Program-made: the position numbers and the translations under genes | Shown: positions 31,340-39,043 of the stretch, one piece after another | Layout of the letters: each line of letters opens with the position of its first letter | Numbering within the stretch: position 1 is the first letter of the stretch | Assembly: GCF_003332885.2 (NCBI RefSeq) | Contig: NZ_QOWJ01000003.1 | Span: 62,001 to 126,000 of the forward strand | Direction of reading: 5' to 3' | From: Paracnuella aquatica | GTDB lineage: Bacteria; Bacteroidota; Bacteroidia; Chitinophagales; Chitinophagaceae | DNA length: 64,000 nucleotides | The notes under the pieces: model-generated | Database searches by the model: none | What the model saw: only the letters and a program-made list of their open reading frames with translations | Told to the model about the DNA's origin: nothing

Positions 31340-32497
31340 TTAAAAACTCCGCTGGTAATGCTGGCGCAGGCGTTGGGCCAGGTCGCTTTCAATCTGCTGC
31401 ATCAGGTCCTCTACAATCTCGTCTTCGCGGGGCACACGAATGTCTTCGGGTTTGTTGTTTTTGATCAACTCTTTATCGGTATTGCTCAGGGCTCTTTCGT
31501 CGCCGGTGTAGGTTACAAACTTCGCCTCGCGGCGGTGCTCACCCCTAAATTCATCATTCCACAAGATGCGTCCGCCGGCATCGCGGGTCGTTAAAAACAA
31601 TGAAGCTTCCGACACCAACATGCGCCGGGTAGTGGCGATCCTGGCTTTTACGGTAGCGTATTCTTTTACCACCGAATCTTTTTTATACACAGTTTCTTTC
31701 ACCACCACTTCTTTTTGAACGGTGCGGGTTTCGGATTGGTCGTATGGGCGGCCAATAACCAGGCGGCTCATGCGCATTTCCAAAATTTCGTCGGGCACAA
31801 TGTCGCGGCTGCGGCCTTCCCATTCAGTAATAAAACGCACAAACTCGCTGCCCGAATGTATGTTCAGCTTGCGCACCAGCCGGTCCTGGAAATTGCGCAT
31901 CTGGTATGATGAGTTGCTGTAATAATAATTGGAACCCTGCAGGTCGATGGGCACCACTAATATTTTTAAGGTAGCCATATCGAGGGCATATTGCACCTGC
32001 TTCTTAATATCCACATCATTGGGTTTCAGGCGCTGTGCTGCCTGGTATTCGCGGTACGCCTCGCGGTAGCCGGTAATGGTTTCGTCGTCCATCCATTTTT
32101 CGGCACGCTCCAGCCGCACATCGGCGGCTTTGTTGCGGTAGGTTTCCACAAAGCTGGCGTAATCGGTAGCGGCCACTGCACGGGCTGCGGCCGGCACCTG
32201 CTGCACCGAATGGTACAGTTGCTGCAGGTTGGCGTACTGGCGGTAGGCCTGCTCGTAGCGGTTTTCCGAAGCACTGTTCAGCACGGTGCGGATCTCGCCT
32301 TCCTGCCGGGCCACCGCTTCGCGGTAGGCATCTTTTAAAATAGATTTGGCTGTGGCGTCGTTGGGTTCTTTTTGCAGCTTGCGGATGGAGCGTTCGATGG
32401 CCTCGGCATAGTTGCCGCGGTCGTACATTTTTTGCGCCGACTTGCAGGCCGCAAAAGCAAACAGGAACAAAACAGCAGTTATGTAGATTTTGGTCAT
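31340..32497 (-). CDS. lipoprotein with TPR-like N-terminal half, unknown function
   Basis: The 385-residue protein starts MTKIYITAVLFLFAFAACK, a lipoprotein signal with Cys at residue 18. Residues 24-165 are helical and repeat-like (YDRGNYAEAIERSIRKLQKEPND; YREYQAAQRLKPNDVDIKK), as in TPR or Sel1-type scaffolds. A beta-rich C-terminal part follows, ending in a helical Q/R-rich tail. It is probably anchored in the outer membrane facing the periplasm. It lies 215 bases downstream of kup on the same strand, with repeat tract C between. I know no named family. Confidence 0.75.
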   Translation of the reverse strand: MTKIYITAVLFLFAFAACKSAQKMYDRGNYAEAIERSIRKLQKEPNDATAKSILKDAYREAVARQEGEIRTVLNSASENRYEQAYRQYANLQQLYHSVQQVPAAARAVAATDYASFVETYRNKAADVRLERAEKWMDDETITGYREAYREYQAAQRLKPNDVDIKKQVQYALDMATLKILVVPIDLQGSNYYYSNSSYQMRNFQDRLVRKLNIHSGSEFVRFITEWEGRSRDIVPDEILEMRMSRLVIGRPYDQSETRTVQKEVVVKETVYKKDSVVKEYATVKARIATTRRMLVSEASLFLTTRDAGGRILWNDEFRGEHRREAKFVTYTGDERALSNTDKELIKNNKPEDIRVPREDEIVEDLMQQIESDLAQRLRQHYQRSF

Positions 32498-32571
32498 GGT
32501 AGAACGGTTTTATATATAGGAGTAGTTGGAACGGATAAAGTTACAGGAGAGAGCATTAATTAAGAAAGCGT

Positions 32572-32715
32572 TAGGAGATTTGGGATTTACGATTTTGGAT
32601 TTACGATTGACGATTTACGATTTCGGATTTTTGGCCTGCGGCCTATATTCATTTTTGCCGGCCTCAATTGGCTGTTTCAATCGTCAATCGTCAATCGTAA
32701 ATCCCAAATCTCCTA
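32572..32715. repeat. word-hairpin tract C downstream of kup
   Basis: The arms TAGGAGATTTGGGATTTACG plus ATT (32572-32594) and the complement (32693-32715) are a perfect 23-bp inverted repeat. The words GGATTTACGATT and GACGATT repeat degenerately inside the left arm and as AATCGTC in the right. The right arm ends on the complement of the kup stop codon (32713-32715). Confidence 0.8.
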
Positions 32716-34686
32716 GTCTACTTGCACCCGCTTCAACTGTATATTCGTTACCGGCGAAACAATGAGCGGGAATTTTTCGATGATCACGTTGCTTACATCG
32801 AGGCCAAAGCCACGTTCTTCCGAAAGGCTGCGTTCCTTGAGCCAGAAATACATTTTCATTACCAGGCGTTCGAGGAACGGCAGGTCGTTGTCCTGGCTCA
32901 GGTATTTTTCCATCACAATAAAAGTAAAATCGCCCACCGTGTTGCTGCGTTCAAGGCTTTCGTAGCGGCTGGTGATGTTTACTTCTTTGTTTTTTACCAG
33001 GTCTTCCACCACCTTGCGGAACATGAGGTTGATGCGCGGCTGCACCCGGAAGCCCAAGCGAAACTCCACGCGAATGATGTCGTTTGGAATAATATGATCC
33101 ACTTTATACTCCATCGTGTACGGCTCGTCCAGCGTGTCCACGTGTACAAACCAGTATATATCCGACCGTTTCGGTTTTTTATTCAGTATGGAGTAAATGA
33201 TCTTGTGCTCAATTTCCTTGGGGTTATCGGCCGAGGTAAGGTAAACCAGGTGCGTGGCATATTTGGGCACCGACCGGTCGTTGCTCAACTCCTGTATTTT
33301 AGGAATATAGCTTTCCAGCCGCACAAACTCCACGTAGCGGTTTTTGATCTTGCGGGCTTTAAACCAGGAGTACATCACCAAGAACATCACGCCGCCAATA
33401 AGCAGGGTAATGTAACCGCCATGCGCAAATTTTTCCATCAATGCCGTTAGGAACAGTATTTCGATGGCCGTGTAAAAAACAAGAAACAGCCAAATGTAAA
33501 TGGGCTTGATGCGCCGTGAAACCATGTAGTTGGAAAACAGCACGGTGGTCATGAGCATGGTTACCACAATGGCCAAACCATAAGCTGCCTCCATACGGCT
33601 GGAGGTGCGGAAATACAGCACCACTCCCACACAGCCCAAAAACATCAGGAAGTTGAGCGAAGGAATAAACAGTTGACCCCGCTCTTCGGAGGGATAATTG
33701 ATGCGCAGCTTTGGCCAGAGGTTGAGGCGCATGGCTTCGGAAATCAGGGTAAACGAACCCGAGATCATGGCCTGGCTGGCAATGATGGCGGCCACGGTGG
33801 CAATCACCACACCGGGAATAATAAACCACTGGGGCATCAGGTCGTAAAAAGCATTGATGCCCAACTGCTCTTTTACTGCTGGCGAAACGGTAAGGTTGCG
33901 GTGGTAGTGTAGGAGTGAGGCGCCCTGCCCCAGGTAGTTGAGGATGAGGCAGCTTTTCACAAAAATCCAGGTAACCCTGATGTTGCTGCGGCCACAATGA
34001 CCCAGGTCGCTGTACAGTGCCTCGGCACCGGTGGTACAAAGGAATACGGCACCCAGCAGCCACAGGGCGTTGGGGTAAGCGCTTACAAATTGAAAAGCAT
34101 AGTGCGGGCTAAAGGCTTTTAAAATGCTCCAGTCATCGGAAAGGTGCGATATGCCCAGCACCGCCAGCATGGAAAACCAAACCGCCATGACCGGCCCAAA
34201 AAAGCGGCCGATGGATGCGGTGCCAAATTGCTGCAGGAAAAAAAACAGCGCCAGGATGACCAGTACGATGTAAACAATATAATGATCGATGGCTCGGAAC
34301 TGCGGCAACTCCCGCAAGCCTTCGACGGCAGATGTAATGGAAATGGGCGGTGTAATAATACCATCGGCCAAAAGTGCGGCTCCGCCAATCATGGCCGGCA
34401 TTACCAGCCACCGCCTGTGCCGGCGCACCAGGGCATACAGTGCAAAGGTGCCCCCTTCACCCCGGTTATCGGCTTTCAATACCAGCAATACATACTTAAC
34501 GGTGGTTTGCAGCGTAATGGTCCAGATGATGCAGGACAGGCTGCCAATGATCAGTTCGTCGGTAATGGTACGGCCGTTGATGATGGCGTTGTAAACATAG
34601 AGGGGCGAGGTGCCGATATCGCCGTAAATAATTCCAAGTGCTACAATCAGTCCGGCGGTCGTTACGCGGTTTAAAGGAATTCTCAC
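32713..34686 (-). CDS. kup: Kup-family potassium transporter
   Basis: The 657-residue protein starts MRIPLNRVTTAGLIVALGIIYGDIGTSPLYV, the conserved first helix of KUP/HAK transporters. About twelve hydrophobic helices cover residues 10-450, with the filter-region pattern GGTFALYALV and the GADGIITPPISITSAVEGL-like helix. A soluble C-terminal domain follows after about 460. Kup proteins import potassium, typically with protons. The stop codon TAG coincides with the end of repeat arm C, so the last residues V-Q-V-D precede directly the repeat. Confidence 0.95.
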   Translation of the reverse strand: MRIPLNRVTTAGLIVALGIIYGDIGTSPLYVYNAIINGRTITDELIIGSLSCIIWTITLQTTVKYVLLVLKADNRGEGGTFALYALVRRHRRWLVMPAMIGGAALLADGIITPPISITSAVEGLRELPQFRAIDHYIVYIVLVILALFFFLQQFGTASIGRFFGPVMAVWFSMLAVLGISHLSDDWSILKAFSPHYAFQFVSAYPNALWLLGAVFLCTTGAEALYSDLGHCGRSNIRVTWIFVKSCLILNYLGQGASLLHYHRNLTVSPAVKEQLGINAFYDLMPQWFIIPGVVIATVAAIIASQAMISGSFTLISEAMRLNLWPKLRINYPSEERGQLFIPSLNFLMFLGCVGVVLYFRTSSRMEAAYGLAIVVTMLMTTVLFSNYMVSRRIKPIYIWLFLVFYTAIEILFLTALMEKFAHGGYITLLIGGVMFLVMYSWFKARKIKNRYVEFVRLESYIPKIQELSNDRSVPKYATHLVYLTSADNPKEIEHKIIYSILNKKPKRSDIYWFVHVDTLDEPYTMEYKVDHIIPNDIIRVEFRLGFRVQPRINLMFRKVVEDLVKNKEVNITSRYESLERSNTVGDFTFIVMEKYLSQDNDLPFLERLVMKMYFWLKERSLSEERGFGLDVSNVIIEKFPLIVSPVTNIQLKRVQVD

Positions 34687-34883
34687 CTGTGGTTTTTTTC
34701 AATAGCTTAAAAACGGGGGCCACGAAGGGCTGAAATTAATGTTAAAACTAATAAAGAAAAACAAGCAGGGGCTTTGTTTCGTTTATACCCCGGCGGCAAG
34801 CCCCAAACAGGCGCATCCCATTTTAAATTTTAGCGTCTTAGTAAGTAGGCAATAGGCTAATTTTAAAACGCAAAAGACTATTT

Positions 34884-36404
34884 ATGAACGTAAAGCAGGT
34901 GGTTCTTTTTTCCTTTTTTCTCCTTTCCCTATCGGCCGGGTTTGCGCAGCGGATCGTGTATTCGCAGCCCGACCGCGACGAAACCCGCCGCATGAACTTC
35001 GAGGTGATCGGTAAGGTGGGTCCTAATTTTTTAGTGTATAAAAATTTTTCCGGCAAAAATTATATTGGCGTTTACAACAACGACATGGTGCAAACCGAAC
35101 GGGTGCTGCACGACTATATCCCGTACGACCGGCTGATCAATGTTGACTTTTTTCCCTATGCCAACCATGCATGGATGGTGTACCAGTACCAGCGCCGCAA
35201 CGTGGTGTACTGCGAGGCCGTGCAGGTAGACGGCATGGGTAAAAAGGCAAGCGATGTGGTTCACCTCGATACCACGCATATTGGTTTTGGTGGCGGTAAC
35301 CGCATTTACTCGGCCATTTCCTCCGACGATCGCAACAACATCATGTTGTTTAAAATAAACAGCCGCAACAAAGAGCTGTACCAGATCACCACGCTCCTGT
35401 TCAACAAAGACCTGGCCTTGCAGAAGCGCAGCCAGTTTCCGCTGGCTATGAAGGACCGTGATGATTTCCTGGATAAATTCAACGTGGACAACGAAGGCGA
35501 CCTGGTGTTTACCCGCTTTACCCGCAACAACAACGACAACCTGGTGCAAACCCAACTGATGTGGAAGCCCGCCGCTGCCGATACGATTACCATCATCCCG
35601 GTGCCGCATGAAGGCATGTTCCTCGACGAGCCGCATATAAAAGTGGACAATGCCAACAAGCGTTATTTCCTTACTTCATTTTATTACAAACAGCGTCGCG
35701 GCAACATCGAGGGCTTTTACTTTTTCAATTGGGATAAAACAACGGGCAACCCGGTAATGCAAAACGCCGTGGCCCTGAGCGACGAACTGCGCAACGAAGC
35801 CCGCGGCGAAGCGTCGGTAAAAACAGCCTTCAACGATTATTTTATCCGCAACATTATTGTAAAACGCGATGGCGGGTTCCTGATCGGTGCCGAGTCGTAT
35901 TATACCACTTCACGGTTCAACAACTGGAACCGCTGGAACTACCTCTATGGCATGCCCATGAGTACGTTTGATTATTACTCGTACTCGCCGCTGTACAATA
36001 GCTGGTACTACCGCAACCAGGGCTGGGGCCGCAACCAGGCGGTGCGTCACCATGCCGATAATATTACCATCATGTCGTTCGACAATGGCGGCAAACCCGA
36101 ATGGAACGCAGTGATCCACAAGGGCCAGTTCGACGATGAATCGGACGACCGCATTTCATATGCCATGATGCTCACTGGCAGCCAGGCCCATTTCCTCTTC
36201 AACCAGGAGGAAAAGCGTTCCCTGCTGCTCAACGATTTTACCCTCAATGCCGATGGCGACATCAGCCGCAACCCCACATTAAAGAACCTGGACAAGGGTT
36301 ACGAATTTATGCCCAAGTTCGGCAAACAGGTGGCGGCCCGCACCATGGTTATTCCCTGCTATTACCGCAACTACATTTGCTTTGCTAAAGTGGAGTTTAA
36401 TTAA
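34884..36404 (+). CDS. secreted protein of unknown function, 506 aa
   Basis: A signal peptide MNVKQVVLFSFFLLSLSAGFAQ leads the protein, so it is exported. The mature part is beta-rich, with many paired aromatic/Asn residues (YLFYHAD, NNWNRWNYLYGMPMSTFDYYSYSPLY) that look like WD/beta-propeller or surface-exposed strands. No catalytic motif is recognised. It precedes the DUF6427 gene by 12 bases, so the two are likely co-transcribed. No T9SS sorting domain is visible at the C-terminus (ends KVEFN). I cannot name the family. Confidence 0.7.
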   Translation: MNVKQVVLFSFFLLSLSAGFAQRIVYSQPDRDETRRMNFEVIGKVGPNFLVYKNFSGKNYIGVYNNDMVQTERVLHDYIPYDRLINVDFFPYANHAWMVYQYQRRNVVYCEAVQVDGMGKKASDVVHLDTTHIGFGGGNRIYSAISSDDRNNIMLFKINSRNKELYQITTLLFNKDLALQKRSQFPLAMKDRDDFLDKFNVDNEGDLVFTRFTRNNNDNLVQTQLMWKPAAADTITIIPVPHEGMFLDEPHIKVDNANKRYFLTSFYYKQRRGNIEGFYFFNWDKTTGNPVMQNAVALSDELRNEARGEASVKTAFNDYFIRNIIVKRDGGFLIGAESYYTTSRFNNWNRWNYLYGMPMSTFDYYSYSPLYNSWYYRNQGWGRNQAVRHHADNITIMSFDNGGKPEWNAVIHKGQFDDESDDRISYAMMLTGSQAHFLFNQEEKRSLLLNDFTLNADGDISRNPTLKNLDKGYEFMPKFGKQVAARTMVIPCYYRNYICFAKVEFN

Positions 36405-36416
36405 TAGCATTGCCGC

Positions 36417-37412
36417 GTGATAGCGCTGTTTAAACAAAAATCGCCGGCCAACCTGGTGATGTTGCTGATATTTGGCCTGCTGATAAAAATGCCGTACCTG
36501 CTGCAACCTGCTTCCTTGCCCGGCACCCTGCCGGGCGGGCTCTTATTCCAGGGTTTGCTGCAGGTGCTGGCCGGGGGCAACCCGCATTCCCTTACCGCCG
36601 CACTTGTTGCATTTGCCCTGCTGTATAGCCAGGCACTGATGATCAATTACGGCGTAAACGAGCACCGGCTCACGCAAAAGTTTACCTTTTTGTCGGGCAT
36701 GGCTTACCTGCTCACCACCTCGCTGGTGCCGGAGTGGAACTTGCTTTCGCCGCCGCTGGTAGCGTCCACGCTCATCATCTGGGCCATCTTAAAACTATTT
36801 CGCACTTACAACCAGCAGGAGGTGCTGGGCACCTTGTTCAACACCGGTCTTATCGTTGGTGTGGCTTCAATGGTGTTTTTTCCATCGGCTGCTTTTTTGT
36901 TGTGCCTGCTCCTGGGTATATTAATTTTGCGGCCGTTCCGGGTAAATGAGCTGCTGCTTTTTTTGATGGGCGCCCTTACGCCTTATTATTTCTACGCCGT
37001 TTACCTGTTCCTCAACGACAGCCTGCAGTTGCAAACACTGTTTCCGCACATTCATATTGAACTGCCGCAGGTAGGTCAATCCATCAGGCTGGCGGTGGCC
37101 GCTGGTTTTCTCACCATTCCATTTATGGTGGGCTCCTGGCATATACAGGCACAGCTGCGCAAAATGCTGATTCAGGTGCGTAAGTATTGGACCATCGTGT
37201 TGTTTTACCTGTTGCTGGCGCTGTTGGTGCCTTTTATTAATAGCAATGCATCGCTGCACAACTGGGTGCTGGCACTGCCCGCCTTTGCAGCCTTTCATGC
37301 CTGCGCTTACCTGTATCCAACCAAAAAATGGGTGGCGCCACTGATGTTTTGGGGCACCGTGGCTTTTGTGGTGGCGCAGCAATATGGACTGTTGCATTTT
37401 AAAGGTCTGTAG
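36417..37412 (+). CDS. polytopic membrane protein, DUF6427-like
   Basis: The GTG start at 36417 gives MIALFKQKSPANLVMLLIFGLLIKMPYL, and the protein then has about eight to ten hydrophobic helices up to its end. The look (PLVASTLIIWAILKLFRTYNQQEVLGTLFNTGLIVGVASMVFFPSA) matches the Bacteroidota DUF6427 family, commonly found next to purine or cell-envelope genes. The GTG start is chosen because no ATG or TTG fits the frame and the spacing of 12 bases after the preceding stop. No enzymatic motif is seen. Confidence 0.75.
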   Translation: MIALFKQKSPANLVMLLIFGLLIKMPYLLQPASLPGTLPGGLLFQGLLQVLAGGNPHSLTAALVAFALLYSQALMINYGVNEHRLTQKFTFLSGMAYLLTTSLVPEWNLLSPPLVASTLIIWAILKLFRTYNQQEVLGTLFNTGLIVGVASMVFFPSAAFLLCLLLGILILRPFRVNELLLFLMGALTPYYFYAVYLFLNDSLQLQTLFPHIHIELPQVGQSIRLAVAAGFLTIPFMVGSWHIQAQLRKMLIQVRKYWTIVLFYLLLALLVPFINSNASLHNWVLALPAFAAFHACAYLYPTKKWVAPLMFWGTVAFVVAQQYGLLHFKGL

Positions 37413-37553
37413 CTTTGAGTTGGTAATTTGTAGTTGGGCTTCAAATAATGAAGTGTTATTGTATTATTAGTAAGTCAACTCAATTGCTGAAAACTTTTGA
37501 CAATGCATTAATCAACTAACTACCCACTACCAACCATAAACTACCAACTACCC
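37412..37553. repeat. word-hairpin tract D upstream of purQ
   Basis: Words around GTAGTTGG / CTACCAAC. Arm 37418-37438 (AGTTGGTAATTTGTAGTTGGG) and the complement of 37529-37549 agree at 17 of 21 positions. The tract ends about 28 bases before purQ, leaving a TATCTTCG box (37556-37563). Confidence 0.65.
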
Positions 37554-37580
37554 TTTATCTTCGCACTTCAATTTTTCGAT

Positions 37581-38270
37581 ATGAAATTTGGCGTTGTTGT
37601 TTTTCCCGGTTCCAACTGCGACCGCGATATATATGAAGCTTTAAAAAATGACCTGGGTCAGGAAGCCGAAATGCTGTGGCACAAAAATGCCGGCCTCGAA
37701 GGTTTTACCACCGACGACTGCATTGTGCTGCCCGGCGGTTTCTCGTACGGCGATTACCTGCGCACCGGCGCCATTGCCCGCTTTAGCCCCATCATGCAAA
37801 GCGTGATCGAGTTTGCCCAAAAGGGCGGCAAAGTGCTGGGTGTGTGCAACGGTTTTCAGATCCTGTGCGAATCGCACCTGCTGCCCGGCGCCCTGCTGCG
37901 CAACGAACGCCAGCAGTTTGTTTGTAAAAACGTTTTTGTAAAAGATGCCGCAGGCGAAGTATATAAAATTCCCGTGGCCCACGGCGAAGGCCGCTACCAT
38001 GCCGACGAAGAAACCCTGAACAAGTTGGAAGCAGCTGGCCAGGTGGTGCTGCGCTATTGCGATGAGCAGGGAGCTGAAACTGCCGAAGCCAACCCCAATG
38101 GTTCGGTGCGCAACATTGCGGGCATCCGCAACGAAGCTGGCAACGTTATTGGCATGATGCCGCACCCCGAACGTGCCTGCTCCACGGCACTGGGCAATAC
38201 TGATGGCCGCAAGATTTTTGAATTGCTGTACCCGGTGATTAGGGAGCAGCTGTTGGCGGTTAGCCAATAA
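37581..38270 (+). CDS. purQ: phosphoribosylformylglycinamidine synthase, glutaminase subunit
   Basis: PurQ provides ammonia from glutamine to PurL in the fourth step of purine synthesis. The 229-residue protein starts [19 protein letters not shown]. The catalytic Cys lies in [24 protein letters not shown], with the His/Glu pair in [14 protein letters not shown]. The length is that of the separate small subunit; no purS or purL is in the window. A TATCTTCG box at 37556-37563 may be its -7 element. Confidence 0.96.
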   Translation: MKFGVVVFPGSNCDRDIYEALKNDLGQEAEMLWHKNAGLEGFTTDDCIVLPGGFSYGDYLRTGAIARFSPIMQSVIEFAQKGGKVLGVCNGFQILCESHLLPGALLRNERQQFVCKNVFVKDAAGEVYKIPVAHGEGRYHADEETLNKLEAAGQVVLRYCDEQGAETAEANPNGSVRNIAGIRNEAGNVIGMMPHPERACSTALGNTDGRKIFELLYPVIREQLLAVSQ

Positions 38271-38375
38271 CTAGGAGCTGCAAGCCACAAGCGGCAAGCT
38301 ACAAGTGAATGCATACAACCTTTTGCACACATTACTTGTAGCTTGTAGCTGATACCTTGAAGCTGCTCTCAAAAG
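38271..38375. repeat. word-hairpin tract E downstream of purQ
   Basis: CAAGCTACAAGT (38295-38306) and ACTTGTAGCTTG (38334-38345) form a perfect 12-bp hairpin. Flanking words CAAGCCACAAGC and GAAGCTGCTC extend the arms degenerately. It starts just after the purQ stop. Confidence 0.65.
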
Positions 38376-38443
38376 CTTGTACCTCCTTTAACACCGGGGC
38401 TTTGGCTTAAAGCGGAAATTTGTAGCCCTTCAATGCACAAACC

Positions 38444-38896
38444 ATGAAACGTTTATTTCTTTTCCTGATGCTGTTGGTTGGTATGGGCGCTGCGGCGCAA
38501 ACCACATCGCCGGTATCCTGGTCGTTCAGCAGCAAAAAAATCTCCGAAGGCGTTTACGAAGTATATTTAAACGCAAGCATCCAACCCGGCTGGCACCTGT
38601 ATGCACAAAGCCAGCCCACCGATGCCATTGCGCAGCCCACCACTTTTGCATTTACCAAAAACCCCCTGCTGCAATATGATGGCAAAGTGCGGGAAATCGG
38701 TAAGCTGGAAAAGTTCAGGGATGAAAAACTGGATGTTTCGGCCAACCAATACAGCAACAAAGTGCAGTTTGTGCAAAAAGTAAAAGTGGTAGGCAAAGCC
38801 AAAACCGCGGTTACCGGCAAACTGGAGTTTCAAACCTGCGACGACGAAAAATGCCTGCCGCCCAAAACGGTGGCCTTTTCCATTGCGCTGAAATGA
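38444..38896 (+). CDS. stand-alone DsbD alpha-domain protein, with cysteine pair
   Basis: The signal peptide MKRLFLFLMLLVGMGAAAQ is followed by a 130-residue immunoglobulin-like DsbD-alpha domain (WSFSSKKISEGVYEVYLNASIQPGWHLYAQSQ). The end KLEFQTCDDEKCLPPKTVAFSI holds the CDDEKC pair with the trailing PP found in DsbD alpha domains of this phylum. The protein would accept electrons from a DsbD membrane domain in the periplasm. The adjacent dsbD has an equivalent N-domain whose aligned segment (TYGKGEEFYPG) lacks both cysteines, so this protein may supply the missing step in trans. It is 147 bases upstream of the dsbD start. Confidence 0.8.
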   Translation: MKRLFLFLMLLVGMGAAAQTTSPVSWSFSSKKISEGVYEVYLNASIQPGWHLYAQSQPTDAIAQPTTFAFTKNPLLQYDGKVREIGKLEKFRDEKLDVSANQYSNKVQFVQKVKVVGKAKTAVTGKLEFQTCDDEKCLPPKTVAFSIALK

Positions 38897-38930
38897 TCGT
38901 GAAACGTGAAACGTCAATCGTGAAAGAACG
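38895..38930. repeat. short word tract F (GTGAAAC)
   Basis: Tandem words CGTGAAA / CGTCAAT repeat three to four times just after the stop of the DsbD-alpha gene. No clear opposite arm is found, so it may be a truncated or degenerate form. Confidence 0.35.
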
Positions 38931-39000
38931 CTTTGCAATACGTTTTCCTATCTACACTTTGCAGACTGGCGCTTCACCAACATAAATATCTTTCTTTGCG

Positions 39001-39030
39001 GCGGGTTCTTTTAGAACCCGCTTCTTTATT
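39001..39030 (+). terminator. hairpin in the dsbD 5' leader
   Basis: A perfect stem GCGGGTTCT-TTT-AGAACCCGC (39001-39021) followed by TTCTTTATTC, terminator-like, 14 bases upstream of the ATG at 39044. A TATCTTTC box lies at 38987-38994, so the hairpin may sit at the very 5' end of a dsbD transcript, or end readthrough from upstream. Confidence 0.55.
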
Positions 39031-39043
39031 CAATCATTTGTAC

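Noticed and set aside
32722-33450. 242-codon frame opposite kup
   Set aside because: Antisense of the kup C-terminal domain; kup has strong family motifs along the whole length.
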